Source: Aulosira sp. FACHB-615
GTDB lineage: Bacteria; Cyanobacteriota; Cyanobacteriia; Cyanobacteriales; Nostocaceae
NCBI RefSeq assembly: GCF_014698045.1
Contig: NZ_JACJSE010000013.1
Span: forward strand, 62,001-126,000
Reading direction: 5' to 3'
Length of the DNA: 64,000 nucleotides
Program-made: the position numbers and the translations under genes
Notes under the pieces: generated by a model
The model's input: the letters and a program-made list of their open reading frames with translations, nothing else
Database searches by the model: none
What the model was told of the DNA's origin: nothing
Shown: positions 18,271 through 28,586 of the stretch, in pieces
Layout: every line of letters begins with the position of its first letter
Position numbering within the stretch: the first letter of the stretch is position 1

Positions 18271-20280
18271 ATGTTCAATTTTGTTTCCAGTCTTCCTCAC
18301 TCAACCCTGTATTCCAGTCTGATTCACAAAAAAACGAGTATTGCAGTCATTGTGATTAGCTGTTTAGTTCTTATTGGCTGCATGAAAGATATTGAAGTGC
18401 TGAAAAGCGTTATACCAGGATGGATAGCCATGAAAGCTAACACTGCTATTGGTTTGATAAATGCACATTTTTATCAATTTAGCTCATTCACATCAATAGC
18501 AATACATACAGAAATTGCATTTATATTACTAATCCTTGGCATTTTGTTTGCCTGTCTAGAGCGTGGGTTAATGATGATAGTCACGAGTCAAAGCGCAGGC
18601 GGAATCATGGCGAGGAATTTATTACCAGCAGTAATTGTGTTTTCGCCGGTTATTTTCTGGCTAGTTTTGTTTGGGTATCGAATGGAGATTTATACTGCGG
18701 AATTTGGACTGTGTATTTTAAGTATTTTGAATATGATTACGTTTGCCGTGTTGATTTGGCGCAATGCCCGATCGCTCAACATTATTGATCATCAACGCAG
18801 GCGATCGCAAGTTGCCCTCAAAAAAACCAATGAAGAATTAGAAACAAGAGTTACCCACCGCACAAACGAGTTATTAAAAGCTTTAGAACAATTACAACAA
18901 GAAATTGCCGAACGTCAAATTACTGAACAAGCTTTGTTTGCGGAAAAAGAACTGGCTTTCGTGACATTATCTTGGCAAGCCAGCCACGATAGCTTAACAG
19001 GACTAGTCAACAGACGCGAGTTTGAACACCGCCTCACCCAAGCGGTGAACAACGCCCAAACTGGCAAAGAACAACATATATTGTGTTATCTAGATTTAGA
19101 CCAATTCAAAATTGTCAATGATACTTGCGGTCATGCGGCTGGAGATGAACTATTATGTGAAGTTGCCCATTTGTTTCAAACCTATATACGTTCTTGCGAT
19201 ACCTTGGCACGTTTAGGCGGAGATGAATTTGGCATTATTTTCCACAACTGTTCTCTTGAAGCCGCAGTATTGATTACAAATACCATCAGAGAAAAAACCC
19301 AAAAATTTCGCTTTGTTTGGCAACAAGATAAAGTTTTTAATCTCAGCATCAGCATTGGCTTAGTTGCCCTAAATCACGATACACCAAATATGAATCGCGC
19401 TTTGAGTGCGGCTGATGCAGCTTGTTATGTTGCTAAAAACCAAGGACGTAATCGTGTCCATATTTACCAAGCTGATGATTTGGATTTAGTCAGACAATAT
19501 GGTGAAATGCAATGGGTAAGCAAAATCACACAAGCACTAGAAGATAATCGCTTCCGGCTTTATTATCAATCGATTGTTCCCGTAACAAACAGCAACTCAG
19601 AAACAACACATTACGAAATTCTTTTACGACTAGTTGATGAAACAGGTAAGTTAGTTTTACCAATGGCGTTTATTCCGGCTGCTGAACGCTATAATCTGAT
19701 GCAAACTATAGACCGTTGGGTAATTCACACATTTTTTACCCATTTAGCGCAGTGTGTAGATTTTCAAAAAAATCATTGTCCTGGATTTAAAAATTCGCGG
19801 GGCTGTTTATATACTATTAATTTGTCTGGTGCGAGTATCAACGATGACCAATTTATTGATTTTGTGTGTGACCAGTTTACATTACACCAAATTCCCCCAG
19901 AAGTAATTTGCTTTGAAATTACCGAAACCGTCGCTATCAAAAACTTAGGTAAAGCGGCTGGATTTATTCGCGCACTTAAAGAATTTGGTTGCTGCTTTGC
20001 CTTAGATGATTTTGGCAGTGGAATGTCTTCTTTTGCTTATCTCAAAAATTTACCAGTTGATTACTTAAAAATAGATGGTAGTTTTGTCAAGCATATTGTA
20101 GAAGAACCAATTGATTTAGCAATGGTCGATGCGATTAATAAAATTGGTCAAGTTATGGGTATTCAAACTATTGCTGAGTTTGTGGAAAATAACGAAATTT
20201 TAAAAGTAATTCAAAACCTTGGGGTAAATTATGCCCAAGGTTATGGGGTGGCGCGACCAGTTCCGTTTTTGTTGAACTAA
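18271..20280 (+). CDS. Membrane GGDEF-EAL c-di-GMP signalling protein
   Basis: 669 aa. Four hydrophobic segments lie in the first 170 residues (for example IAVIVISCLVLIGCM, IAFILLILGILFACL, VIVFSPVIFWLVLFGY), then a coiled-coil linker (NEELETRVTHRTNELLKALEQL). The GGDEF domain has RLGGDEFGIIF, an intact active-site motif. The EAL domain has YEILLRL in the EAL position (EIL), with NLS, FEITET, DDFGSG and LKIDGSFV all present, so phosphodiesterase activity is plausible. Probably makes or degrades c-di-GMP in response to a membrane-sensed signal. Single transcription unit. Confidence 0.9.
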   Translation: MFNFVSSLPHSTLYSSLIHKKTSIAVIVISCLVLIGCMKDIEVLKSVIPGWIAMKANTAIGLINAHFYQFSSFTSIAIHTEIAFILLILGILFACLERGLMMIVTSQSAGGIMARNLLPAVIVFSPVIFWLVLFGYRMEIYTAEFGLCILSILNMITFAVLIWRNARSLNIIDHQRRRSQVALKKTNEELETRVTHRTNELLKALEQLQQEIAERQITEQALFAEKELAFVTLSWQASHDSLTGLVNRREFEHRLTQAVNNAQTGKEQHILCYLDLDQFKIVNDTCGHAAGDELLCEVAHLFQTYIRSCDTLARLGGDEFGIIFHNCSLEAAVLITNTIREKTQKFRFVWQQDKVFNLSISIGLVALNHDTPNMNRALSAADAACYVAKNQGRNRVHIYQADDLDLVRQYGEMQWVSKITQALEDNRFRLYYQSIVPVTNSNSETTHYEILLRLVDETGKLVLPMAFIPAAERYNLMQTIDRWVIHTFFTHLAQCVDFQKNHCPGFKNSRGCLYTINLSGASINDDQFIDFVCDQFTLHQIPPEVICFEITETVAIKNLGKAAGFIRALKEFGCCFALDDFGSGMSSFAYLKNLPVDYLKIDGSFVKHIVEEPIDLAMVDAINKIGQVMGIQTIAEFVENNEILKVIQNLGVNYAQGYGVARPVPFLLN

Positions 20281-20360
20281 ATTTGAGAGATTGACAGGTT
20301 ACAGGTTACAGGCTGGAGGTTAGTACTTGTACTCAGCACTCAGCACTCAGCACTTTCAAC

Positions 20361-21722
20361 TCAGCACTTTGCAGCAAATTCTGTTCGCAGTTGATTAACA
20401 ACCCGGTCTAAGCCGACCGAATGGGCGGCTTTAAATAAAATCCGATCGCCTGGTTGAATGAAAGTCTTGAGCCGTGCGACTAAATCGCTGTGAGTAGTAA
20501 AGCACTCGGCAGGAATACCCTCGGCACTGTGGGCTATTTCTGCCGCATCTTGCCCATCTACCAACACTAGTAAACCGTCTAAATGCAAGTTACGGACTGT
20601 TTCACCGACTTTTTGGTGTAATTGTGGCGATCGCTCTCCCAATTCTTTCATCGCACCTAATACGGCAATTTTGCGATTTCCGGGAGTGTCTGCCAATAAT
20701 TGCAACGCTGCTAACATTGCTTCTGGTGCAGCATTATAAGTCTCATCTAAGATTACAACATCATTGGGCAGAGCATAACGTTGCGATCGCCCGGTCGGCA
20801 TATCCACCGCCACGCCTTCTGTTAAAGTAGACCAATCAATCCCCAACACCTTAGCTACAGCCAAAGCTGCTAAAAAATTCGTCGCATTATGACGACCCAC
20901 TAAAGGCAGAGGTAATTTTATCCCAGCGACTTCTATAGTTTCAGTATCAATCAATTTACCGTGAATATCGCCGCCCGATAAACCGTAAGTTAAAACTTCA
21001 CCCGACCAGACTTTTTTGGCTGTGGCAATTAATAAAGGACTGTCGTAATTTAAAATTGCCACGCTATCTTTTGGCATTTCGGCGAGTAATTCACATTTTG
21101 CCTGGGCGATCGCTACTTCTGATCCCAATAACTCAATATGGGCTGTGCCAACATTAGTAATTACCCCAATCGTTGGTCTAGCAATATGGGTGAGTTCGGC
21201 AATTTGCCCTCTACCCCGCATCGCCATTTCAATCACAGCATAATCATGTTCGCCATTTAATTCTAAGAGAGTTTTCGGTACACCAATTTCATTATTAAAA
21301 TTGCCGAAGGTTTTATGTACTTTGCCTTGGGTAGATAAAACAGCCGTGATTAATTCTTTGGTTGTCGTTTTACCCACAGAACCCGTTACCCCAATCACTG
21401 GGATTTCAAAGCGATCGCGCCACCATCGACCAATTTGTTGATAAGCTGCTAAGGTGTTTTTGACTTTTAAAACTGGAAATTCCAAATTTTCGTAGTCAAA
21501 ATCGACAATTGCGGCTAATGCGCCTTTGGCGATCGCAGTGGGGATAAAATCATGACCATCAAACTTTTCACCCCGTAAAGCCAGAAATACTTCTTTTGGT
21601 TGAAGAATTCGAGTATCTGTTTGGACACCAATACTAACTTGAGTTAACGCCGTCTCTGATAAATTAGCAGATTGAGCCGAAATCACTTGTAACAGTTGGG
21701 ATAAGGTAGAAGACCAAGACAT
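20361..21722 (-). CDS. murF: UDP-N-acetylmuramoyl-tripeptide--D-alanyl-D-alanine ligase
   Basis: 453 aa, typical MurF length. N-terminal uracil-recognition domain (DTRILQPKEVFLALRGEKFDGHDFI), then the Mur ligase P-loop GVTGSVGKTT at 111-120, the FGNFNNEIGVP.TLLEL motif, and the C-terminal domain with ILDETYNAAPEAMLAAL and AVLGAMKELG. MurF adds D-Ala-D-Ala to the UDP-MurNAc-tripeptide in the cytoplasm, completing the peptidoglycan precursor. No other mur gene adjoins it here. Confidence 0.95.
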   Translation of the reverse strand: MSWSSTLSQLLQVISAQSANLSETALTQVSIGVQTDTRILQPKEVFLALRGEKFDGHDFIPTAIAKGALAAIVDFDYENLEFPVLKVKNTLAAYQQIGRWWRDRFEIPVIGVTGSVGKTTTKELITAVLSTQGKVHKTFGNFNNEIGVPKTLLELNGEHDYAVIEMAMRGRGQIAELTHIARPTIGVITNVGTAHIELLGSEVAIAQAKCELLAEMPKDSVAILNYDSPLLIATAKKVWSGEVLTYGLSGGDIHGKLIDTETIEVAGIKLPLPLVGRHNATNFLAALAVAKVLGIDWSTLTEGVAVDMPTGRSQRYALPNDVVILDETYNAAPEAMLAALQLLADTPGNRKIAVLGAMKELGERSPQLHQKVGETVRNLHLDGLLVLVDGQDAAEIAHSAEGIPAECFTTHSDLVARLKTFIQPGDRILFKAAHSVGLDRVVNQLRTEFAAKC

Positions 21723-22212
21723 AGAGCTTTTGGGATGATTTTTATAAAAAATGATTATCTATTTTCTGCACTAAATCGTCCATAAAGGAGACGAATATAA
21801 AATTATCTCATCGTATAATCTTGATGAACAAAAAACCAAGTACCACGCTTTTTTTCACCAGCAATTTTTAGCGATGATTCAAGGAGTGATTTATTTTACG
21901 AAATAAAAATCCAGTTTGTCGATTTAAAAATGACAAAGCATACATCATAGCCGAATTTTGTCATCATCCATCCTCAAATTCCAATTTTTTGACCATTAAT
22001 TGGCATTTTTGCCAAGGCAAAAACACACAAAATACCTTGGTTTTCGCAGTTAGTTGTTTAATGATTTAGTCCATAGTCAGGAAAAATAAGTATCAAACAT
22101 TTGAGTAAGGCTACCGAATGATCGATGTTTTGTCTTTAACTCTCCCAACAAATTAAAAATTCATCAGGCGAACTATAGCATTACCTATCTACAATCAACC
22201 ACAGAGGAAGAC
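21723..22212. other. Intergenic region upstream of sucrose-phosphate synthase
   Basis: 490 bp between divergent genes, AT-rich. A short imperfect palindrome around GCCAAGGCAAAAACAC is visible near 22012; otherwise I see no repeat, RNA gene or clear promoter. It must hold the divergent promoters of murF and the SPS gene. Confidence 0.4.
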
Positions 22213-24423
22213 ATGATATCACATAGTTCAGGGTTGTATATTCTACTAGTCAGTGTTCACGGCTTGATTAGGGGAGAAAATCTCGAATTAGGCAGAGATG
22301 CTGACACCGGTGGACAAACAAAGTATGTAGTTGAACTTGCCTGTACCTTAGCCAAACATCCCCAAGTAGAAAGAGTTGACTTGGTAACACGTTTAATCGA
22401 TGACCCTAAAATCAGTTCCGACTACGCCAAGCCTGTAGAAATTCTCTCAGACAAAGCCCAAATTATTCGCCTCGCTTGTGGGCCACGTCGCTACCTCCGC
22501 AAAGAAGTTCTCTGGCCGCATTTAGATACATTTGCCGATGAATTACTCAGACATATCCGCAAAGTTGGCAGGATTCCCAACGTCATTCACACTCACTACG
22601 CCGATGCAGGATATGTTGGTTGTCGAGTGGCTGGTTGGTTGGGAACGCCACTAGTACACACAGGTCATTCCCTGGGACGAGTCAAACAGCAACGATTACT
22701 CGAACAAGGAACCAAACTCGAAGCCATTGAAGACCACTTTCATATTAGTACCCGCATTGAAGCCGAAGAAATTACCCTTGGTGGTGCAGCCTTAGTGATT
22801 GCAAGTACAAGTCAAGAAATTGAGGAACAGTACAGTATTTACGACCGCTATCAACCAGAAAGAATGGTGGTCATCCCGCCAGGAGTAACCTTAGAGAAAT
22901 TTTATCCCGCCCCCGCAGATTGGCCAAAACCCCCCATTTACAAGCAATTACAGCGATTCCTCAAAGAACCAGAAAAGCCGATGATTACGGCCATTTCTCG
23001 GCCAGCAATTCGCAAAAACGTTGGTCGGCTAATCAAAGCCTTTGGGGAAGATCCCAAACTACGTGAGTTGGCTAATCTCGTCATTGTTCTAGGACAGCGA
23101 GAAGACATTTCAACTATGGAATCTGGGCCACGTCAGGTATTTTCCGAAATCTTTCAATTAATCGATCGCTATGATCTGTATGGCCATGTAGCCTATCCCA
23201 AACACCATGTTTCTGATGATGTCCCAGATTTATATCGCTTGACCGCAAAAACTGGTGGAGTATTTATTAATCCTGCACTCACAGAACCATTTGGATTGAC
23301 TTTAATTGAAGCTACAGCTTGCGGTGTGCCAATTATTGCCACCTGTGACGGTGGGCCGAGGGATATTATTGGCGCTTGTCAAAATGGTTTATTGATTGAT
23401 CCGCTAAATATCCAAGACATTCAAAAAGCCTTGCATCAAGCTTTAACAAATACCGCCCAATGGCAAGACTGGTCTAGCAATGGCTTGGTGAATGTGCGTC
23501 AATCTTTCTCTTGGGAAAGTCATGTACAACAATATTTAGAGAAAGTCCGACTATTTCCCCAACAGAAAGTGCAGTCTTTACTGTCGCCGGTGCGAGAATT
23601 TCCCACAAGCGATCGCCCACAATGGAAAATCCCCGATACAAACCATCTCCCAACCGCCGATCGCTTTCTCGTTACCGAAATTGACAATACCTTATTAGGC
23701 GATCAAGAAGCCCTGCACAAATTAATTCACCGCATTCGTGCTGAAGGACATACCACTGGTGTCGGCATTGCTACTGGACGTAACCTCCGCAGTACCTTAA
23801 ATATGTTGGAAGAATGGGAATTTCCCATGCCAGATTTGCTGATTACTTCCGCAGGTAGTGAAATTTACTATGGCCCCAAAATCGTGACAGATACCAGTTG
23901 GGAGAAACACATCAGCTACAATTGGCAACCTGCGGCAATTCGAGAAGCCATGAAAGATATCCCTGGACTGGAATTACAGCCACCAGATACCCAAGGTAAG
24001 TTTAAAATTAGCTACTTTGTTGATGCTGATAAAGCGCCACATTTCCGCGAAATTATCCGCCATCTACGCCAGCAACAACTCCCCGTCAAAGGCATTTTTA
24101 GTCACAATATGTATCTTGACTTATTGCCATTCCGCGCTTCTAAGGGAGATGCACTGCGCTATGTTGCTTTGAAATGGGGATTACCAGTGAAACAGTTCTT
24201 AGTCGCAGGTGCATCTGGTAATGATGAATCGATGCTAACTGGCAATACTTTGGCAGTCGTCGTCGGGAACTACAGCAAAGAAATTCACAAGTTACGCGGC
24301 TATCCTCAAATTTACTTTGCTCAAGGCCGCTATGCTTGGGGAATTTTAGAAGCCTTAGATCACTACGACTTTTTTGGTAATTTGTCTGTAATCCAGCCAG
24401 AACCAGAAATGGTAGCAGTGTAA
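22213..24423 (+). CDS. Sucrose-phosphate synthase (two-domain, with SPP-like domain)
   Basis: 736 aa. The N-terminal glycosyltransferase family 4 part has LVSVHGLIRGENLELGRDADTGGQ (UDP/substrate loop), THYADAGYVG, HTGHSLGR, SRPAIRKN and the donor-binding ALTEPFGLTLIEA. The C-terminal HAD domain (about 484-715) resembles sucrose-phosphate phosphatase, but its first motif reads VTEIDNTLLG: the nucleophile Asp of D.D.T is replaced by Glu489, so phosphatase activity is doubtful. The enzyme should make sucrose-6-phosphate from a nucleotide glucose and fructose-6-phosphate, an osmolyte and transport-sugar route. Upstream AGAGGAAG is a fair ribosome site. Confidence 0.88.
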   Translation: MISHSSGLYILLVSVHGLIRGENLELGRDADTGGQTKYVVELACTLAKHPQVERVDLVTRLIDDPKISSDYAKPVEILSDKAQIIRLACGPRRYLRKEVLWPHLDTFADELLRHIRKVGRIPNVIHTHYADAGYVGCRVAGWLGTPLVHTGHSLGRVKQQRLLEQGTKLEAIEDHFHISTRIEAEEITLGGAALVIASTSQEIEEQYSIYDRYQPERMVVIPPGVTLEKFYPAPADWPKPPIYKQLQRFLKEPEKPMITAISRPAIRKNVGRLIKAFGEDPKLRELANLVIVLGQREDISTMESGPRQVFSEIFQLIDRYDLYGHVAYPKHHVSDDVPDLYRLTAKTGGVFINPALTEPFGLTLIEATACGVPIIATCDGGPRDIIGACQNGLLIDPLNIQDIQKALHQALTNTAQWQDWSSNGLVNVRQSFSWESHVQQYLEKVRLFPQQKVQSLLSPVREFPTSDRPQWKIPDTNHLPTADRFLVTEIDNTLLGDQEALHKLIHRIRAEGHTTGVGIATGRNLRSTLNMLEEWEFPMPDLLITSAGSEIYYGPKIVTDTSWEKHISYNWQPAAIREAMKDIPGLELQPPDTQGKFKISYFVDADKAPHFREIIRHLRQQQLPVKGIFSHNMYLDLLPFRASKGDALRYVALKWGLPVKQFLVAGASGNDESMLTGNTLAVVVGNYSKEIHKLRGYPQIYFAQGRYAWGILEALDHYDFFGNLSVIQPEPEMVAV

Positions 24424-24679
24424 TTTATGAGTTTCCCGTGTATGTAGAGGGTAATACCATGTTGAATTTTGGATGGCGACAGGGTTGATTAATCAACTTC
24501 TTTGCACTCCGCTTGGTACAACTTTTTACTTTTTTACATACGCGGGATGCTTTATCGCGTCACTCTACAAATTCATCCGCGTTTATCTGTCTTGAAAAGT
24601 TTGCTCAAGTCGGCAGAGCCGCCCACGCAACTTTTCGCTGCGTCCATCTGCGGTTAATTTTATTTTTTCTGTATCTCAC

Positions 24680-24835
24680 GCGATGTGCAACTTATTCTTG
24701 AAACCCCTCTCCAAACCTCTCCCCGTCGGCGTTAGCCTGCCGTTAGGCAAGCGGAGAGAGGCTTTGAATCTTGCTCCCCTTCCCTTGTAGGGAAGGGGTT
24801 GGGGGTTAGGTTTGAGAGAAAGTTGCACACGGCGT
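24680..24835. mobile_element. MITE-like element with 8-bp target duplication, copy 1
   Basis: Ends are inverted repeats: GCGATGTGCAACTT at the left and AAGTTGCACACGGCG at the right. Flanked by the direct repeat TATCTCAC (24672-24679 and 24836-24843). The interior carries CCCCTCTCCAAACCTCTCC and a GGGAAGGGGTTGGGGGTTAG block. A second copy in reverse orientation is at 34776-34909. No ORF. Confidence 0.8.
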
Positions 24836-24924
24836 TATCTCACTCCAAGAACAGCTATTTTGCACGGATCACGCTAGTAGATTTTTATAGTGCTGAGTAC
24901 TTTTTTATGACTCAGCACTCAGCA

Positions 24925-26013
24925 CTAAGAGGGTAAAAAAGGATAGTCTGTGTAACCTTTTTCATCACCACCATAGTAGGTATTACGATCGCCTTGATTG
25001 AGGGGTGCATCTAACTGAAAACGTTTGGGTAAGTCGGGATTGGCGAGAAATAATGCACCAAAGGAAATTAAGTCTGCATTGTCATTAGCGATCGCAGCAT
25101 TACCTTTTTGTTTATCGTAACCACCATTGGCTATCAACACCCCAGGATATAAAGGGCGAAATTCTGCAACGGGAATTGGTTTACCGCCGTGGCGAATATC
25201 GGCAGGTGTGGGTTCCATCAAGTGCAGATATCCTAAGTTAAAGTTCTTGAGGGCAGCGATCGCATAGCTGAATGTTGATTTTGGATCAGAATCATGGATA
25301 TCGTTAAATGTGTTGCTGGGTGATAGTTTCACTCCTACCCGCGCTGAACCCCAAACGCTACATACTGCTTCTGTGATTTCCAACAGAAACCGCGCCCGAT
25401 TTTCAATGGAACCACCATAGCGATCGCTGCGTTGATTAGCACCATCTTGTAAAAACTGATCAATTAGATACCCAAAGGCTCCGTGAATTTCCACACCATC
25501 AAAACCAGCTTCTAGGGCATTCTTCGCGCCTTGACGGAATTGATCAACCACACCAGGAATTTCATCTAAATCCAAGGAGCGAGGTGTAACAAAGGGTTGA
25601 TCACCAGTATAAGTCATAGCTTTACCAGCAGGTGCGATCGCAGATGGCGCTACAGGTAATCCGCCATCTGCTTGTAAAGAAGGGTGAGAAATGCGTCCTG
25701 TATGCCATAGTTGCAAAAAGATTCTCCCACCTGCACTATGTACTGCTCTTGTTACCCCTTGCCAACCTGTAATTTGTGCTTGAGAGTGAATTCCTGGTGT
25801 AGCTGGATAACCCAAAGCTTGGGGTGATACTTGCGAACCTTCGGTGACAATCAACCCAGCCGTGGCACGTTGAGCGTAGTATGTAGCATTTAGCAGTGTG
25901 GGTGCATTGCCTTCCCCAGCCCGATTGCGCGTCATGGGAGCCATAACAATTCGGTTGGGTAATGTGTAATCACCTAGCTGGATGGGTGAGAATAAATCTT
26001 GATGGTTAGTCAT
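24925..26013 (-). CDS. Old-yellow-enzyme family alkene reductase
   Basis: 362 aa. FMN-binding TIM barrel of the NemA/OYE family: LGDYTLPNRIVMAPMTRNRA, GLIVTEGSQVSPQALGY, LQLWHTGR, VEIHGAFGYLIDQFLQDGANQR (catalytic His-containing loop), DRYGGSIENRARF, and GGYDKQKG near the phosphate site. These flavoenzymes reduce activated C=C bonds with NAD(P)H and are usually linked to electrophile or xenobiotic detoxification. Cytoplasmic; no obvious operon partner, although the next gene on this strand starts about 220 bp upstream. Confidence 0.93.
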   Translation of the reverse strand: MTNHQDLFSPIQLGDYTLPNRIVMAPMTRNRAGEGNAPTLLNATYYAQRATAGLIVTEGSQVSPQALGYPATPGIHSQAQITGWQGVTRAVHSAGGRIFLQLWHTGRISHPSLQADGGLPVAPSAIAPAGKAMTYTGDQPFVTPRSLDLDEIPGVVDQFRQGAKNALEAGFDGVEIHGAFGYLIDQFLQDGANQRSDRYGGSIENRARFLLEITEAVCSVWGSARVGVKLSPSNTFNDIHDSDPKSTFSYAIAALKNFNLGYLHLMEPTPADIRHGGKPIPVAEFRPLYPGVLIANGGYDKQKGNAAIANDNADLISFGALFLANPDLPKRFQLDAPLNQGDRNTYYGGDEKGYTDYPFLPS

Positions 26014-26237
26014 TTGTTCTGCGTCCTTTGTGATTGTTTGTAGAAGTCAGTCCCAATGAAACTTATTTCATAGCCAAGCATGAAAGAGCAGCTAGTATTT
26101 TTACTCAGCACTTTTAACTCAGCACGGGCTAAACGCCCCGCTACCGCTAAAAGCACTTTCAAGTCAGGAGGGAAAAGTCTGACTATACCTGGGATTGGTG
26201 CTTTTTAAACTTTCTCTTCTATGTTTCGACTGCTGTA

Positions 26238-26807
26238 CTACTTCTTACTCTTAGATGGATAAAGCCAACCTTTAAATAAACGAGTTACCTGGGGCATAAT
26301 CACCCAAGTCATCAAGGGCATCATGATGCTAATGTTCACTAGACTAGCTATCCAAACCGGTAGCCCACTAGTAATTGGTCGGAGAAAATTCGGCAGAATC
26401 GAAATCACAGGATAAAGACCGACTGCGCTGACGATCGCAGTTTTCCATTTAGGGGGCGGTGAGGCGTTGGGGATTTCTGGGAGAGCAAACCAAGCTTCTA
26501 AGCTATTGACGCGCATCACCTTGGCTCCATCTACTGTGAGAGCTTCGGCGCGAGCAATCCAACCTTGACAAATTACCGATTCTTCCCACTCTTGTAAATG
26601 TTTAGCGGTGTCAAACCGCAAAATTAACTGCCACTCGCCTTTTTTCGTGAGGGGAAATAACACATCACTCCCCATATAGCCGGGAAAGGTGCTGGCTGCG
26701 AGAATCACACCTTTGGTTGCTTCCTCAAAAGCTTCTTCTAATCCTGGTTTGACACGCCGAGCGATCGCAATTACACCAGGCGATGGATATTGACATGGTA
26801 CTTTCAT
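26238..26807 (-). CDS. ABM-domain protein with C-terminal membrane hairpin
   Basis: 189 aa. The N-terminal 100 residues fit the antibiotic-biosynthesis-monooxygenase (ABM) ferredoxin-like fold: VIAIARRVKPGLEEAFEEATKGV, FPGYMGSDVLFP, WQLILRFDTAKHLQEWEES. Two hydrophobic segments follow (about 122-142 and 150-175: AVGLYPVISILPNFLRP and LVNISIMMPLMTWVIMPQVTRLF). ABM domains with a membrane hairpin are common in cyanobacteria and proteobacteria; the reaction is unknown. It is 27 bp from the downstream porin gene, probably co-transcribed. Confidence 0.8.
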   Translation of the reverse strand: MKVPCQYPSPGVIAIARRVKPGLEEAFEEATKGVILAASTFPGYMGSDVLFPLTKKGEWQLILRFDTAKHLQEWEESVICQGWIARAEALTVDGAKVMRVNSLEAWFALPEIPNASPPPKWKTAIVSAVGLYPVISILPNFLRPITSGLPVWIASLVNISIMMPLMTWVIMPQVTRLFKGWLYPSKSKK

Positions 26808-26834
26808 AGGCTGTATTTGTCATCAAGAAAAAGG

Positions 26835-28409
26835 TTAAAACGATAAAACCATTCGCATAGTGCCGCTAATAATTGTGCCGTTGGCATCTTGATTGGCGGG
26901 GTTGGTAATGACTTGGATTAAGGGAGTGATGCGGATTCGCTCTGTGAGGGGGAAATTATAAAAGGCTTCAAAATTAGTTTGAGTCGCATTACCCACAGCA
27001 TTTTCAATTAATGGCTGACCGATCGCAATGCCAGCTATGGCTCGGTTCACGAATAAATTAGGAAAAGCCAACCCTGCCATCCAATAATTTGGGTGAATAT
27101 CGCCGACAGTGGTATTACTGTAAGAACTGTAGCCATATCGACCAAATACACCCAAGCGATTACTCAATGCCCAGTCAAAATTGACTCCGAAAGCAGCAAA
27201 ATCACTGCCAAAAATTCTGCCCCCGCCATATTGCAGACGTAGCGCCCAACTCTGACTCGGTGAATATTCTAATTCGATGATTCCCTGGTAAGGATCGCCA
27301 AATAAACCGCCTGTCGCACCACCACCCCCAACGGGAAACAGGCGAATGTCTTGTGGTCTACCACCGCCAAACAATTGGGCATTCTCTGGTAGGGTATTGT
27401 TAGCATCGCCAGCTAGGTAAACTCCGCGTAAATGTAAAGCTCCTGCACCTGGATTCCATTCCAGAGACGCACCTGCTCCTCTGGCTCTGGGAAACAGTAC
27501 ATAGTTATTCACTAAGGCTTGAGTAGAAAAATCCAGAAAACTCAGGTTGGCATAGCGATTTTTATCAACAAAATCGGGGGCGGTAATTGATGGCCCCAAG
27601 GTTAAACTCAAGTCTTGAGCCAGGGGGAAAGTGTAATAAAGACGCGCTAGGCTGATTTGGTTATTTCTACCAGGGATGGAGAACTCTAGAGTACTTCCTA
27701 AATTTGGTTCTAAAAAACCTGCTGTGTTGTCATCAGCACTACCGCTACCAGTTACTAACCGCACTTGTAATAAGTCCTTACCTGTAAAACTGGTGTTGAA
27801 ATTGAGGCTAACTCGGTAGATTATGGTGGCATTTGGTTGATTTTCGGTAATTACAGCACCTCTAGGGGCAATGATGCGATCGCTTGTATATCCGCCTGCA
27901 TTCCCAGCGATGATGACTTGCGTTGATAGTTTTGTGGTTGTAGAAAACTGCTGGGATGCTAATACAGTTGTTTGCGCTTCTAATTGCTCAACTTGCGATC
28001 GCAAGGTGGTTAATTCTGCCGCAAATTCTGTTTGGAGTTTTTGTAATAATGTCAAGTCTTCTGGGGAAACGGTATCACCCGCCGCGATGAGTTGATGAAT
28101 TTGTGTGAGGGCAAGATTTAAACCCGCAACGAATTCATATCGACTCATCGCCCGATTACCTCGATATGTTCCATCAGGATAACCAGAAATGATGCCATAT
28201 TTTTCAACGAGCGATCGCAGTGCCACAAAAGCCCAGTCTGTAGGTTGTACATCGGCGAATTGGCTAACAGTCGGGACTTGCTCTAAAATATTCGGCTCTG
28301 AGAAATTCTCAATATCAGATGCTTCTATAGGCGGTAAGGCAGAGGAAATGGTTACATTAGCCATCACAGTCATGCTGCTGACTAGTAACAACGTCATAAG
28401 TTTGAGCAT
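26835..28409 (-). CDS. SLH-domain outer-membrane porin (OprB / iron-uptake porin family)
   Basis: 524 aa from ATG 28409; an in-frame TTG at 28466 is possible but adds an Arg-rich stretch before the signal peptide (MLKLMTLLLVSSMTVMANVT). The SLH domain reads FADVQPTDWAFVALRSLVEKYG, then ISGYPDGTYRGNRAMSRYEF, followed by a short coiled coil (LTTLRSQVEQLEAQ) and a long beta-rich OprB-type barrel ending in RMVLSF, a C-terminal Phe typical of outer-membrane proteins. SLH porins anchor the outer membrane to the cell wall and pass ions or small solutes; substrate not predictable here. Confidence 0.88.
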   Translation of the reverse strand: MLKLMTLLLVSSMTVMANVTISSALPPIEASDIENFSEPNILEQVPTVSQFADVQPTDWAFVALRSLVEKYGIISGYPDGTYRGNRAMSRYEFVAGLNLALTQIHQLIAAGDTVSPEDLTLLQKLQTEFAAELTTLRSQVEQLEAQTTVLASQQFSTTTKLSTQVIIAGNAGGYTSDRIIAPRGAVITENQPNATIIYRVSLNFNTSFTGKDLLQVRLVTGSGSADDNTAGFLEPNLGSTLEFSIPGRNNQISLARLYYTFPLAQDLSLTLGPSITAPDFVDKNRYANLSFLDFSTQALVNNYVLFPRARGAGASLEWNPGAGALHLRGVYLAGDANNTLPENAQLFGGGRPQDIRLFPVGGGGATGGLFGDPYQGIIELEYSPSQSWALRLQYGGGRIFGSDFAAFGVNFDWALSNRLGVFGRYGYSSYSNTTVGDIHPNYWMAGLAFPNLFVNRAIAGIAIGQPLIENAVGNATQTNFEAFYNFPLTERIRITPLIQVITNPANQDANGTIISGTMRMVLSF

Positions 28410-28586
28410 TGCAGAATTAGCACGACGTGATCTCAATAAAACTGGCGCAGAACCAACGGATTTCAAATTGCTATTACTTTATAAAATCGGCTAACATTTG
28501 TCCCTAGTCCAAAGTTGAAGTTTTACATAGACCACAAGGTGAGTTGATGACTAACTCAGAGATGGGGATATGACCTTAACTTTTGG

